Assembly (NCBI RefSeq): GCF_009861505.1
Contig: NZ_WTFT01000004.1
Span: 266,822-330,821, forward strand
Reading direction: 5' to 3'
Origin: Pseudomonas izuensis
GTDB lineage: Bacteria > Pseudomonadota > Gammaproteobacteria > Pseudomonadales > Pseudomonadaceae
DNA length: 64,000 nucleotides
Below, one piece after another: positions 55,778 to 64,000 of this stretch (within the stretch, counting starts at the first letter, position 1; every line of letters starts with the position of its first letter). Below the pieces are notes generated by a model, which worked only from the letters and a program-made list of their open reading frames with translations, had not been told where the DNA came from and did no database searches. The translations under genes and the position numbers were made by a program.

Positions 55778-56788
55778 TCATCCCCGTCGCGTGGCCAGTT
55801 CCGCGCCCTGGCGCAATGCTTCGAGCAAGCTGCGCTCATCGGCGATGCCCTTGCCGGCGATATCGAAAGCGGTGCCGTGATCGACCGAAGTGCGGATCAC
55901 TTCCAGGCCGACGGTCACGTTCACCCCGGCTTCGAGGCCCAGCACTTTGACCGGGCCGTGACCCTGGTCGTGATACATCGCCACCACCAGATCGAAGTCG
56001 CCGCGACCGGCGCGGAAGAACAGTGTGTCGGCCGGCAATGGCCCGGTCACATCGAGGCCGCGCTCCTGCAACAGTTTCACCGCCGGGATGATTTTTTCTT
56101 CCTCTTCGCCATAACCGAACAGGCCGTTTTCACCGGCATGCGGGTTGATCCCGCACACGCCAATCCGCGGGCGGGCGATGCCTGCCTTGATCAACGTGGC
56201 GTTGCCGCGTTCGATGGTGCGCTGGACCAGGCCCGGCTCGATCTTGCGGATCGCGTCGATGATGCCGATATGGGTCGTGACGTGAATCACCCGCAGCTGC
56301 GGCGCCACCAGCATCATCGACACTTCGTCGACGTGGGTCAGGTGCGCGAGCATTTCGGTGTGGCCGGGGTATTTGTGGCCGCCGGCGTGCAGTGCTTCCT
56401 TGTTCAGCGGCGCAGTGCAGATCGCATCGATCTGCTTGGCCTCGGCCAGCTGTACGGCGCGGGCGATGTATTGATAAGCGGCGTCACCGGCAATGGGCGA
56501 CAGCTCGCCGAACGGCAGGTCGTCGGGGATCAGATCGAGGTCGATGCAATCGATGATGCCGGCCTCGTAAAGCGCTTGGGAGGCATCTTCGATACGGCGC
56601 ACTTTGGCGCTGCCACCGACGATCACATTGGCTTGTTCCAGGCGTCGCGCATCGCCGATTACCAGTGGCCGGCATTGTTGGTAGACGATGTCGTGGGTCA
56701 GGCTCTTGACGATGATTTCCGGACCGACACCCGAAGCGTCGCCCATGGTGATGCCAATGATGGGGAGGTAGTTGCTCATAGTGTTCAT
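55778..56788 (-). CDS. pdxA2: 4-phospho-D-threonate dehydrogenase, PdxA2 type
   Basis: A 336-residue metal-dependent dehydrogenase of the PdxA family. Motifs: GITMGDASGVGPEI near residue 12, metal histidines in GHTEMLAHLTHVDE near 141, INPHAGENGLFGYGEEEE near 211, and YHDQGHGPVKVLG near 273. Next to a DUF1537 kinase, this is the PdxA2 subgroup, which oxidises and decarboxylates 4-phospho-D-threonate to DHAP, rather than the vitamin B6 enzyme. ATG 56788 overlaps the kinase stop (ATGA) with AGGGA before it; ATG 56779 is three codons later. Confidence 0.88.
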   Translation of the reverse strand: MNTMSNYLPIIGITMGDASGVGPEIIVKSLTHDIVYQQCRPLVIGDARRLEQANVIVGGSAKVRRIEDASQALYEAGIIDCIDLDLIPDDLPFGELSPIAGDAAYQYIARAVQLAEAKQIDAICTAPLNKEALHAGGHKYPGHTEMLAHLTHVDEVSMMLVAPQLRVIHVTTHIGIIDAIRKIEPGLVQRTIERGNATLIKAGIARPRIGVCGINPHAGENGLFGYGEEEEKIIPAVKLLQERGLDVTGPLPADTLFFRAGRGDFDLVVAMYHDQGHGPVKVLGLEAGVNVTVGLEVIRTSVDHGTAFDIAGKGIADERSLLEALRQGAELATRRG

Positions 56789-58065
56789 TCGAGTCCCTGG
56801 ATTCGTGGGCGTTTGGGCTGGGAGCGATCGTTGGTTTCGCTCAGGTGTTGCCATGCCGCATACAAGGCGCGGTCGGTGCCGAACGCGCCTGCCTTGGTAA
56901 TGATTGCCGGGCGATAGCCATGGCGGGAGGCGGAGGGTCGACCGAAGGCCACCCCGGCTTCGACTTCCGTCAGCAGTTGCAGGCTGTCGATGCCGACCGT
57001 GGTCAAAATGGCCCGCGCTGTTTCACCGCCCGTGGCGATCAAGCCGCCGACCTTGACGAAGTGCGGTTCGACCAGCGCGGCCAACATTGTCGAGAGGTGC
57101 GCACCTTCATGCGGATCGAACGCCTCATCGCGGCCAATGCGCAGCAGCAGGTCGCTCCAGCCGTCGAGCTGTTCGCCGATACGTGCCTGCCAGGTCGCCC
57201 AGTCTTGATGGCTGATGCCTTGGCGCAGAACCGCGGGCGGAACGATCAATTCGCTCAGCCCACCCTGCTCTTTAAGTACCGTGCATTGACGTTCGCAGAC
57301 ACCGGAGAGACTGCCAACCAACACGAGAATCGGCGCCTGACTGCTTTCGCTGTCGGTGGTTTCGACACGCGGGGCTGGCGTGTCGAAAAAGTCGGACAGC
57401 CGCGCGATTTCGCGGGCCAGGCCGCCCGAGCCGATCCAGAACAGCGCCTGGTCCAGCGTCGCGGTCAGCCGCGCCAGGGTCAGCAAATCGTCTTCGGTTT
57501 GCGCGTCGACAATCACTGCCTGCGTCCCACTGCGGGCGAGTTCAGCAAAATGATGCACGAGTGCATCCAGGTTGCCGCGCAAGGTGTCGAGGTCGAGCTT
57601 GGCCGTGCTCAGGCCGGCGGCGACGAGCATGGACTCCACATCCGCAGGACGATCGGCGTTTTCCAGCTTCCAGGTATCGGTGGATTCCAGCGGCTGGCCG
57701 TTCACAAATACCCGGCCACCGCGCAATGTGCGCCCGGTAGCAGGAAACGCCGGGGCGACAATGGCCAGACCTGCCAACGGTTGCAGGGCGGCGACTTCGG
57801 CTGCCCAATTACCGCGCAAGGTCGAATCGATTTTCTTGTACAGCCGCTGCCCGGGTTTATGCAGGGCCTTGAACGCCGCGACGGTACGCTCGGCGGCCTG
57901 TTCGGGAGACAGGCGTCGCGTGTCGGTATCGGCGGCAATCACCTGCGCATCAGGCTGGTCACTCAAGGCGTCGAGCGTCACCACGGTCTGCAACCCGGCG
58001 CTGGCAAAGCCGATGGCGCAATCCGCCGCGCCGGACAGATCGTCTGCGATGATCAGAATACTCAT
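56785..58065 (-). CDS. dtnK: Four-carbon acid sugar kinase (DUF1537), D-threonate kinase-like
   Basis: A 426-residue two-domain kinase. N-terminal substrate domain with [34 protein letters not shown] near residue 75; C-terminal ATP domain with [16 protein letters not shown] near 255 and [13 protein letters not shown] near 345. The family phosphorylates tetronates and related acids at C4. Pairing with PdxA2 and no aldolase or isomerase argues for D-threonate, or possibly D-erythronate. Start ATG 58065 overlaps kdgT (ATGA). Confidence 0.87.
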   Translation of the reverse strand: MSILIIADDLSGAADCAIGFASAGLQTVVTLDALSDQPDAQVIAADTDTRRLSPEQAAERTVAAFKALHKPGQRLYKKIDSTLRGNWAAEVAALQPLAGLAIVAPAFPATGRTLRGGRVFVNGQPLESTDTWKLENADRPADVESMLVAAGLSTAKLDLDTLRGNLDALVHHFAELARSGTQAVIVDAQTEDDLLTLARLTATLDQALFWIGSGGLAREIARLSDFFDTPAPRVETTDSESSQAPILVLVGSLSGVCERQCTVLKEQGGLSELIVPPAVLRQGISHQDWATWQARIGEQLDGWSDLLLRIGRDEAFDPHEGAHLSTMLAALVEPHFVKVGGLIATGGETARAILTTVGIDSLQLLTEVEAGVAFGRPSASRHGYRPAIITKAGAFGTDRALYAAWQHLSETNDRSQPKRPRIQGLE

Positions 58066-59075
58066 CGCAAGGCTTCCCGCTTTTGCGGTTCGATACTCGG
58101 CTCGGGTATGACGACAGGGTTGCGCTGTTGCACGCGTTTGGCGACTGCTGCCGTGAGCACCGGGGCGAGGATGGCGGTTACCACAACGCACGCTGCGACC
58201 AATATGGTCGCGCTCTTGGCAGCCTCGGCATACACCGGATTGGCCGCCGCAATCAGCGCAGGCACGGCGGCGGCATTCCCGGCGGTGGTGGCCGCCGCAA
58301 CACCGGCGACGCCAGTGCCGCCAGTCAACCGATCGGCGAAGAACAACGGGATACCGGTCAGCACGACAACCGCCACACCCATGCCCAGACCCAGCAAACC
58401 GGCCTGCCAGACGTTATGCAGATCCAGGCTCGCACCGAGGGCCAAGGCGAAGAACGGGATCATCACTGGCACGGCTTTGGCCAGGAAGTCGCGCATGTCA
58501 CGGTCGAGGTTACCCAGCAACATGCCGAGAGCAAGCGGCAAGATGCTGCCGACCAGCGTTGGCCAAGGGAAGGCCGACAAACCGGCGATGCCGAGAGTCA
58601 CCATGGTCAGAAAAGGGCCTGACTCCAGCGACATCACCGAGTACGCACCGACGTCTTCGGAACGACCGTATTGCCCCATCAACGCCATGTACAAGCCGCC
58701 GTTGGTGTCGTTCATCGCCGCGACCACTGCCAATGTAGAGACGCCGGCGAAGAGCCCCGAGGAAATCGGCTGCTCACCCAAAAAGTGCCCAAGCACAATG
58801 CCGATGAGCACGGCGATGCCGACTTTGGTCGCCAGCAGCGTACCGCCTTTTTTCAGCAGGTAAGGCGTGGATTTGATGTTGATGCTCGCGCCCATGCACA
58901 CATAGAACACCGCCAGAATGGGCAGTGCACCGGTGAACAGCGCATTGGTGAATGAACCGAAAAATTTGGGGGTGTCGGGCAGGAAGGTTGCCACCAGCGA
59001 ACCGATGAGCAGAGGCACGATCATCATGCCGCCGGGGATGCGTTCAATGGTGCGCTTGATTGGGATCTGGGCCAC
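58062..59075 (-). CDS. kdgT: KdgT-type 2-keto-3-deoxygluconate permease family transporter
   Basis: A 337-residue inner-membrane protein with about 10 helices that matches the KdgT family ([66 protein letters not shown]). The named substrate of the family is 2-keto-3-deoxygluconate. In this operon, with a tetronate kinase and PdxA2, a four-carbon sugar acid is more likely. First gene of the operon; the promoter region upstream has a long dyad and repeats. The remaining 296 nt upstream to oprD contain only those sites and a terminator. Confidence 0.88.
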   Translation of the reverse strand: MAQIPIKRTIERIPGGMMIVPLLIGSLVATFLPDTPKFFGSFTNALFTGALPILAVFYVCMGASINIKSTPYLLKKGGTLLATKVGIAVLIGIVLGHFLGEQPISSGLFAGVSTLAVVAAMNDTNGGLYMALMGQYGRSEDVGAYSVMSLESGPFLTMVTLGIAGLSAFPWPTLVGSILPLALGMLLGNLDRDMRDFLAKAVPVMIPFFALALGASLDLHNVWQAGLLGLGMGVAVVVLTGIPLFFADRLTGGTGVAGVAAATTAGNAAAVPALIAAANPVYAEAAKSATILVAACVVVTAILAPVLTAAVAKRVQQRNPVVIPEPSIEPQKREALR

Positions 59076-59124
59076 GAGGGTCTCCTTTTATAATTGTTTG
59101 GCAAGACGTGCATCACCTCGAAAC

Positions 59125-59249
59125 TGACTGAACCGATCAAATCATGATTGGCTCAGTCAAATTTATCTTAGGTCATCGCTTCTATTTGCGCAAATCAATC
59201 ATTCCAGATGATCAATTCAATCATTTTGGATGGAAGACTCGTTCAATCA
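59125..59249. promoter_or_regulatory. Candidate operator cluster of the kdgT operon
   Basis: A 35-bp dyad: TGACTGAACCGATCA (59125-59139) and TGATTGGCTCAGTCA (59145-59159), arms complementary at 13 of 15 positions. TCAATCA recurs at 59195, 59217 and 59243; the first two are 22 bp apart (two helical turns) and extend to TCAATCATT. The dyad begins 50 bp upstream of the kdgT ATG. Probable target of the DeoR repressor. Confidence 0.6.
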
Positions 59250-59297
59250 GCTGACTCAAGTCCCTCCCGCGGCGCGGGCCAGAGCCTTGCAACACGC

Positions 59298-59332
59298 AAA
59301 AAAAGCCCCGAACCAGTCGGGGCTTCTTCTTT
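59298..59332 (-). terminator. oprD terminator
   Basis: Stem AAGCCCCGA/TCGGGGCTT with loop ACCAG and a run of seven A on the plus strand (a T-run for minus-strand transcripts). It separates oprD from the kdgT promoter. Confidence 0.88.
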
Positions 59333-59371
59333 CTCAGCCTTTGAATCAGGCCTCAACACCACAACCGATCA

Positions 59372-60658
59372 TCAGAAAATGTTGATCGGGTAATCCACAA
59401 ACACACGCACTTCGTTACCACCGACGTTGTACTCGCTCGACTTCTGCGACACACGCAGGATCGAGCTGCGCAGTTTCACGCTCAGGTCTTTGGCCGGGCC
59501 GCTTTGTACGACGTATTTGAACTGGTTGAAGATTTCGCGCTCGGTGCCACCATCGCTGGTGGAGGTTGTGATGTTGTCACCGCGTACATAGGCGAAGTTG
59601 TAGCTCAGCCCCGGAACACCGAAGGTGCTGAAGTCCAGGCCGTAGCCCAGTTGCCAGCTGCGTTCGTCTTCGGCGTTGAAGTCGGACCAGTAGGAGTTGG
59701 CCAGGTAAATGGTGTTGCCACCGTCGCCGACGCGGTTCTGGTCTTTCTGGTAGCCGCCGTACGGGTAGCCCAGGTTGCTGTCGCCTGTGCTGCGCTGGTA
59801 GCCGAGGGTGAACGAGTGCGCTCCCAAGGCGTAGATGGCTGCCAGGCTCCAGATTTTGTTGTCGTCGCCGGTCGCCCCGACTTCGCGAACATAGGCATCG
59901 TCCAGCTTGGTGCGGTAGCCGTTGAAGTCCAGGGTCAGGGACTGATCCTTGGCCAGCGGGAACACGTAGTTGGCGTTCACGTATTGCTTGTTCAGCACGT
60001 CTTCGACGTCGGACGCGTACAGGGCAGCCTTGAACTGTTCGGTGAACTGGTAGCTGCCGCCCAACACGTTGATCGACTTCAGGCCACCGCTGTCTCGGCC
60101 TTCGGCGCTTTTACGCGATTCGGCGGTGAAGCGACCGGCGTTCAGCTCCAGGCCTTTGATCTCCTTGGAGGTGATCAGGGTACCGGTGTAGCTTTCCGGC
60201 AGCAGACGCCCGTTGTCGTAGCTCAGCACCGGCAGGGCCGGCATCTGGTCGCCGTAGGTCAGCGTGGTGCTGGACAGACGGAATTTGACTGCTGCGCCAC
60301 CTTTGGACAGGTCATCAGCCGGTTCGCCGCTATCACCTCTTTTAAAAAAGTCGATCCCTTGCGCGCCGCTGCGACTCTCGTTGCGCTCCAGATTGAGTGC
60401 GTATAGGCCAAAGGCATCGACGCCCACCCCGATGGTGCCTTGGGTGAAGCCGGACGAGAATGTACCGATGGCCGCTTGGCCCCACTCGGACTTATCGGCG
60501 TTGCCGTCTTTGAAGTCACGGTTCATGTAGGCGTTGCGCAGCAGCACTTTGAGGCTGCTGTCTTCGACAAATCCCTTGGATTCGGCCTGGTCGTTAGCCA
60601 TGGCCTGTGAAGCGCTCAAAATCCCCAGAGCGATCAGGCTGATTCGCTTGTTCAACAT
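59372..60658 (-). CDS. OprD-family outer-membrane porin
   Basis: A 428-residue 18-stranded substrate-specific porin. ATG 60658 (MLNKRISLIALGILSASQAMA signal region), with AAGGA upstream; the frame is open 25 codons further but without export signal. Mature part opens with the OprD pattern AESKGFVEDSSLKVLLRNAYMNRDFKDG, contains strand repeats such as EWGQAAIGTFSSGFTQGTIG, and ends RVFVDYPINIF with the terminal aromatic residue needed for assembly. OprD porins take up carboxylates and amino acids; the adjacent tetronate operon suggests a sugar acid, but a terminator separates them. Confidence 0.92.
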   Translation of the reverse strand: MLNKRISLIALGILSASQAMANDQAESKGFVEDSSLKVLLRNAYMNRDFKDGNADKSEWGQAAIGTFSSGFTQGTIGVGVDAFGLYALNLERNESRSGAQGIDFFKRGDSGEPADDLSKGGAAVKFRLSSTTLTYGDQMPALPVLSYDNGRLLPESYTGTLITSKEIKGLELNAGRFTAESRKSAEGRDSGGLKSINVLGGSYQFTEQFKAALYASDVEDVLNKQYVNANYVFPLAKDQSLTLDFNGYRTKLDDAYVREVGATGDDNKIWSLAAIYALGAHSFTLGYQRSTGDSNLGYPYGGYQKDQNRVGDGGNTIYLANSYWSDFNAEDERSWQLGYGLDFSTFGVPGLSYNFAYVRGDNITTSTSDGGTEREIFNQFKYVVQSGPAKDLSVKLRSSILRVSQKSSEYNVGGNEVRVFVDYPINIF

Positions 60659-60742
60659 TTTGTTTTCCTTATTACGAAGTTGAAACGCGCTGTGTCGAAC
60701 GACTGAAATGGCACTATCGCGCTCTTTTTTCACTCCGCAATC

Positions 60743-60785
60743 AAAAAGGCCCGCCCACGATCACTCGCGGCGGGCCTTTTTATAA
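60743..60785. terminator. Bidirectional terminator
   Basis: Stem AAAAAGGCCCGCC/GGCGGGCCTTTTT, 13 bp, about 13-nt loop, T-rich on both sides. It ends the DsbA-like gene on the minus strand. Confidence 0.92.
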
Positions 60786-60918
60786 TTTTTGGGTCATGGC
60801 GGTCTGCCACAGGCGTTGGCGCGAATCGTAGCCGCGCCCTTAATGATGTGTCAATTTCATGAATCGTCTGTAATCAGGCGAAAAACGTCTAAGAAAACAC
60901 TTTACGTGGCAGGAATAG

Positions 60919-61590
60919 TCAATTGGCGCAGCCGGTGAGCCCACACATTTGCGCGGAAGCGGATGAGGTTTGAGCAGGCAACGACTGACTTAACCACGCC
61001 GCAAAATCTTGCGGCTTGCCGAGCCATGGGCCGATGTCGATCAAAGTGAATTGACCATCATGCTCCAGGGCAAAGGTCGGGAAACCCTGCCCGCCCACTT
61101 TGCCCAGGAGTGCTCGGCTGTCCTTGATATGCGCCTCAGTGTCGACGGCGTTGTAAGCAACTTCGAAGGCCTGAGGTTGCAGGCCGATGCCGTGGGCGAG
61201 TTCAAACAAGACCGCTTCGTCAGCGATGCGCCGACCTTCCACATAGTGGGCCGCCTGCAAACGCCCCAGCAATTCCAGCCCGCGTCCGGCCATTTGCTCG
61301 GCGGCCAACACGGCAGCAATGGGCGGTGTCGAATCAAATACCGCCGTGTGATCGCGCAGCAATCCTTCGAAGTACGCCACGCCAAATGGCTGGCCGGTGT
61401 ATTCGGCAATGCGTCGGTCGTGGGGCATGACGTAATCGCGCAGTTGCGCCGAAACGATTTGCCGATTGGTGCCACTCATCATGCCACCGCCATGGGCGAC
61501 CACTGGCAATACCGCTTGAGCGGCCTGAACCAGCGGTTCTGCGCCGTAGCACCAGCCGCACAACGGGTCGTAGATGTAATGAAGGATCAT
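60919..61590 (-). CDS. DsbA family protein with CGWC motif
   Basis: A 223-residue cytosolic thioredoxin-fold protein. Redox motif YDPLCGWCYGAEP (Cys11/Cys14), a helical insertion, and the cis-Pro segment GQGFPTFALEHDG near residue 178. The DPLCGWCYG start marks a subfamily distinct from the FrnE-like gene at 52797. A C-terminal CGLTGC adds two more cysteines. No signal peptide. Role unknown; possibly a glutathione- or isomerase-type oxidoreductase. Confidence 0.85.
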   Translation of the reverse strand: MILHYIYDPLCGWCYGAEPLVQAAQAVLPVVAHGGGMMSGTNRQIVSAQLRDYVMPHDRRIAEYTGQPFGVAYFEGLLRDHTAVFDSTPPIAAVLAAEQMAGRGLELLGRLQAAHYVEGRRIADEAVLFELAHGIGLQPQAFEVAYNAVDTEAHIKDSRALLGKVGGQGFPTFALEHDGQFTLIDIGPWLGKPQDFAAWLSQSLPAQTSSASAQMCGLTGCAN

Positions 61591-61780
61591 GGAAAGCTCC
61601 GGCAGGATCAGGTAACGGGATGCCGGCAGAGTAGTCCTGTGCTCGCTTCAGAAAAACGCCGCAATGGTTCTCAGTCTGTTCCGTGAATCGGACGAATGAG
61701 GCTGGAATAATCTCCTGTAACAAACTCGACACAATTAGAAACAATCAATCGAGGGAACTTTTCAAGAATAATTAACCGAA

Positions 61781-61799
61781 GTAAATGCAAAGCATTACC
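61781..61799. promoter_or_regulatory. Possible Fur-type site before the TonB receptor
   Basis: AATGCAAAGCATT (61784-61796) is a 5-bp dyad extended by TACCATT, loosely like the Fur 19-mer. The match is partial; support comes mainly from the siderophore receptor that follows. Confidence 0.35.
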
Positions 61800-61842
61800 A
61801 TTCGCGACCTTGAATTTCCCACCCTCTCGGATGCGTTTTTAA

Positions 61843-63936
61843 ATGCCTGCCCCCTTGCGCCTCACGCCCGTCACACTTGGGCTTTCTGCTGTCCTGTCTG
61901 CCGGTTTCGCTTGCGCTACGCCTACCACATTACCCGCCACGGCCATCAGCGCTGAAGCTGAGGCGGATGATCCGCGTGTGCAAGAAACCAACACCGCAAC
62001 CCGCACCAACACGCCGGTGCGCTACGTTCCCCAAGCCATCGATTCGATCAAAACCGCGAACGTGGTCGATTACGGCACCAACGATCTGGGCACTGCATTG
62101 AGTGGCATTCCCAACGTCAGCAGCGGCGCCGACACCCGCTTCGACAGCCTGCGTATCCGCGGCTTCGACGCCAGCAACGATTTCTACCTCGACGGCATCC
62201 GCGACGACAGCCAGTACGTACGCGATTTGCACAACATTGAACGCATCGACGTGCTCAAGGGCCCGGCTGCGGTGTTGTATGGCCGTGGTAGCCAGGGCGG
62301 CATCGTCAATCGGGTGAGCAAGTTGCCGGAGTTCGGTCGCCGTTCGACAATCGAAGCCCAGGGTGGCAGCGACGATCTGCGCAGCCTGTATGCCGACCTC
62401 AGTACCGATCCCTCCGAGAACATCAGCCTGCGCCTGAACATGGGCAACATGGATCAAAACAGCTTCCGCGATGGCGTGAGCGGCAATCGCCAATTGTTCG
62501 CGCCGTCGATGAGCTGGCAATTGACCCCTGACCTGAACTGGCTGGTGCAGTACGAATACAGCCGTTACAACCGTACGCCGGATCGCGGTATCCCCGGGGT
62601 AAACGGACGACCGGCGGACGTGGGGCGCGATACGACCTACGGAAGCGAACACGATTTCATCGACGACAAGTCGCAATCCCTGCGCTCGAAACTCACTTAT
62701 GAGCTCAGCGACAACTGGCAACTGCGTCAGACCCTCGGTGTATTCAAGCTCAACAGTGATTTCGACAACACCTATCTCACCGGGTACATCCCGGCAACCA
62801 ACCAGGTCACGCGTCAGCACTGGCAACAGGACCTGAGCACCCGCAACATCTACAACAACGTTGAGCTGGAAGGCGGTTTCGATACCTTCAGCCTGGAACA
62901 TCGCCTACTGACCGGGATCGAAATCGGCAGCCAGCGGCGCGATCCGACCTTGTACACCGCCGCTACGTCCGGGCCGGGCAGCTCCCCCGTACCGTCGCTG
63001 GACCTGAATAACCCCAACCGCGACTTACGCCACACTGGGCGCATGCAGGTCAGCAGCAGCTCCCACACTGAAGTCGAAAGCCGTGCAGTGTATGTGCAGG
63101 ATCAGCTGCAACTGAACGATCAATGGCAACTGCTCGCCGGTTTGCGTTACGACACCTTCGACATCGAGTCGACCAACAAGCTGCGAGACATTTCCGAAGA
63201 CCGTGACAGCCATAGCACCAGTCCACGTGTAGGACTGGTCTGGACGCCGCTACAGAATCATTCCTTCTACGCCTCCTGGTCGAAGACGTTCTCGCCGGTC
63301 GGCGGTGGCTTGATCGGCATTACTCCGGGCGCAGCCGGTAACACCAACGACCTGAGCCCCGAACTGACCAAGCAGAAAGAAATCGGCGTGAAGAGTGACT
63401 GGCTGGACGATCGCCTGAGTACCACGCTGGCGATCTACGAACTGGAACTCTACAACCGCCGCACCAGCGATCCGAACAACCCCACCGTCACCTTGCTCAC
63501 CGGCCAGCAACGTTCCCGCGGGATCGAGCTGACCGCCAGCGGCAAGATCACTGGCAACTGGTATGTGCGCGGCGGTGTGGGCGTACAGGATGCAACGGTC
63601 GAAAAGGACAACAATGGCTTTGAAGGCAAGCGCATCAGTAACGTGGCCAAGCACAACGGCAGCCTGTTCCTGACCTGGAAACCGGAAATGGGCTGGTACG
63701 CCGAGACCGGTTTGACCCTGGTGGGTGACCGTTATGCCGATAACCTCAACACTACCGTGTTGCCAGGATATGGCCGTTGGGACGCCCTGGCCGGATTCCG
63801 ACAGAAGGATTGGGATTTGCGTGCGGCGCTGAACAACATCAGCGACAAAACCTACTATTCGTCGGCCACCAGTGCGGCGCAGATCCAGCCGGGTGAACCA
63901 CGGAGCGTGGTGGTGACAGGAACCTACAGCTTCTAA
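61843..63936 (+). CDS. TonB-dependent siderophore receptor
   Basis: A 697-residue outer-membrane receptor. Signal peptide (LTPVTLGLSAVLSAGFACA); no N-terminal signalling domain, since the plug begins soon after (AIDSIKTANVVDYGTNDLGTAL), so no FecI/FecR-type surface signalling is expected. Plug motifs: RFDSLRIRGFDASNDFYLDG, DVLKGPAAVLYGRGSQGG. The 22-strand barrel ends in VVVTGTYSF with terminal Phe. It resembles Fiu/catecholate- and ferrichrome-type receptors; the actual ligand is not deducible. Single gene with its own promoter region. Confidence 0.93.
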   Translation: MPAPLRLTPVTLGLSAVLSAGFACATPTTLPATAISAEAEADDPRVQETNTATRTNTPVRYVPQAIDSIKTANVVDYGTNDLGTALSGIPNVSSGADTRFDSLRIRGFDASNDFYLDGIRDDSQYVRDLHNIERIDVLKGPAAVLYGRGSQGGIVNRVSKLPEFGRRSTIEAQGGSDDLRSLYADLSTDPSENISLRLNMGNMDQNSFRDGVSGNRQLFAPSMSWQLTPDLNWLVQYEYSRYNRTPDRGIPGVNGRPADVGRDTTYGSEHDFIDDKSQSLRSKLTYELSDNWQLRQTLGVFKLNSDFDNTYLTGYIPATNQVTRQHWQQDLSTRNIYNNVELEGGFDTFSLEHRLLTGIEIGSQRRDPTLYTAATSGPGSSPVPSLDLNNPNRDLRHTGRMQVSSSSHTEVESRAVYVQDQLQLNDQWQLLAGLRYDTFDIESTNKLRDISEDRDSHSTSPRVGLVWTPLQNHSFYASWSKTFSPVGGGLIGITPGAAGNTNDLSPELTKQKEIGVKSDWLDDRLSTTLAIYELELYNRRTSDPNNPTVTLLTGQQRSRGIELTASGKITGNWYVRGGVGVQDATVEKDNNGFEGKRISNVAKHNGSLFLTWKPEMGWYAETGLTLVGDRYADNLNTTVLPGYGRWDALAGFRQKDWDLRAALNNISDKTYYSSATSAAQIQPGEPRSVVVTGTYSF

Positions 63937-63953
63937 ACACCAAGCCTGCCGCC

Positions 63954-63980
63954 CTGTAGGAACTGGCTTGCCAGCGAAGG
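63954..63980. repeat. REP element, cut by window end
   Basis: CTGTAGGAACTGGCTTGCCA-type unit directly after the receptor gene. A partner copy, if any, lies beyond the window. Confidence 0.75.
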
Positions 63981-64000
63981 CGGTTTTTCATCCAGCATCT

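Noticed and set aside
55778..56788. PdxA of vitamin B6 synthesis
   Set aside because: Operon with a DUF1537 kinase, sugar-acid permease and DeoR regulator, and no pdxJ or ksgA neighbour, point to PdxA2.

Overview
The window is chromosome from a Pseudomonas of the fluorescens group. Evidence: high GC with strong third-position bias, the backbone gene order fbp / typA-thiI-glnA-ntrBC-trmL-secB-grx-gpmI-envC-ctpA / hisFAHB / mutY-yggX-tRNA-Phe, and about a dozen REP/REPIN palindromes with the cores GTGGGAGCGGGCTTGCCCGC or TAGGAGC..GCTC typical of that group. No prophage, insertion sequence, CRISPR array or rRNA operon is visible.

Layout. 1-10.5 kb: 3' part of a chemoreceptor gene, a DUF924 gene, fructose-1,6-bisphosphatase, an overlapping DUF3999/DUF2339 membrane gene pair and glycogen phosphorylase. 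10.5-20.5 kb: a YkgJ-type cysteine protein, typA, thiI, then the nitrogen block glnA, two DUF4124 genes, ntrB and ntrC, with sigma54 promoters and NtrC-like sites in front of glnA and ntrB. Directly behind ntrC is a sigma54 promoter driving a short non-coding transcript made of two covarying hairpins, which I read as NrsZ. 21-28.5 kb: trmL, secB, glutaredoxin, rhodanese, gpmI, envC, ctpA and a polysaccharide-deacetylase-like gene. 28.5-29.9 kb: an accessory gene for a Vps62-related protein, preceded by a perfect three-way-junction fold that ends at its ribosome binding site. 29.9-40.2 kb: a periplasmic binding protein, the hisBH-DUF2164-hisAF operon (minus strand), an OFA-type transporter, a PanZ-like protein, asmA, mutY, yggX and tRNA-Phe.

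Behind tRNA-Phe (40.2-44 kb) is an accessory block: a small secreted protein, a DUF1016/YhcG nuclease with a 29-nt palindrome in its coding region, a hydrolase and two tandem paralogues. 44-50 kb holds an amino-acid permease, a polar amino-acid ABC transporter operon (ATPase, binding protein, two permeases) and a Methyltransf_32-type methyltransferase. A free-standing deaminase with a hairpin-rich leader and tRNA-Thr follow. 52-53.7 kb is a three-gene redox operon. At 53.9-54.6 kb an XRE/HTH_37 antitoxin and a Gp49/HigB-like toxin lie tail to tail, sharing one CTAG at their stop codons; a cluster of CGACACGT half-sites lies beside them. 54.9-59.1 kb is a four-gene four-carbon-sugar-acid operon (KdgT-type permease, DUF1537 kinase, PdxA2, DeoR repressor) with a large dyad and TCAATCA repeats in its promoter. 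An OprD porin, a CGWC thioredoxin-fold protein and a TonB-dependent siderophore receptor close the window.

Most promising leads: the convergent toxin-antitoxin pair, the structured leader plus Vps62-like gene, the NrsZ-like RNA with its antisense neighbour, and the unassigned genes behind tRNA-Phe.
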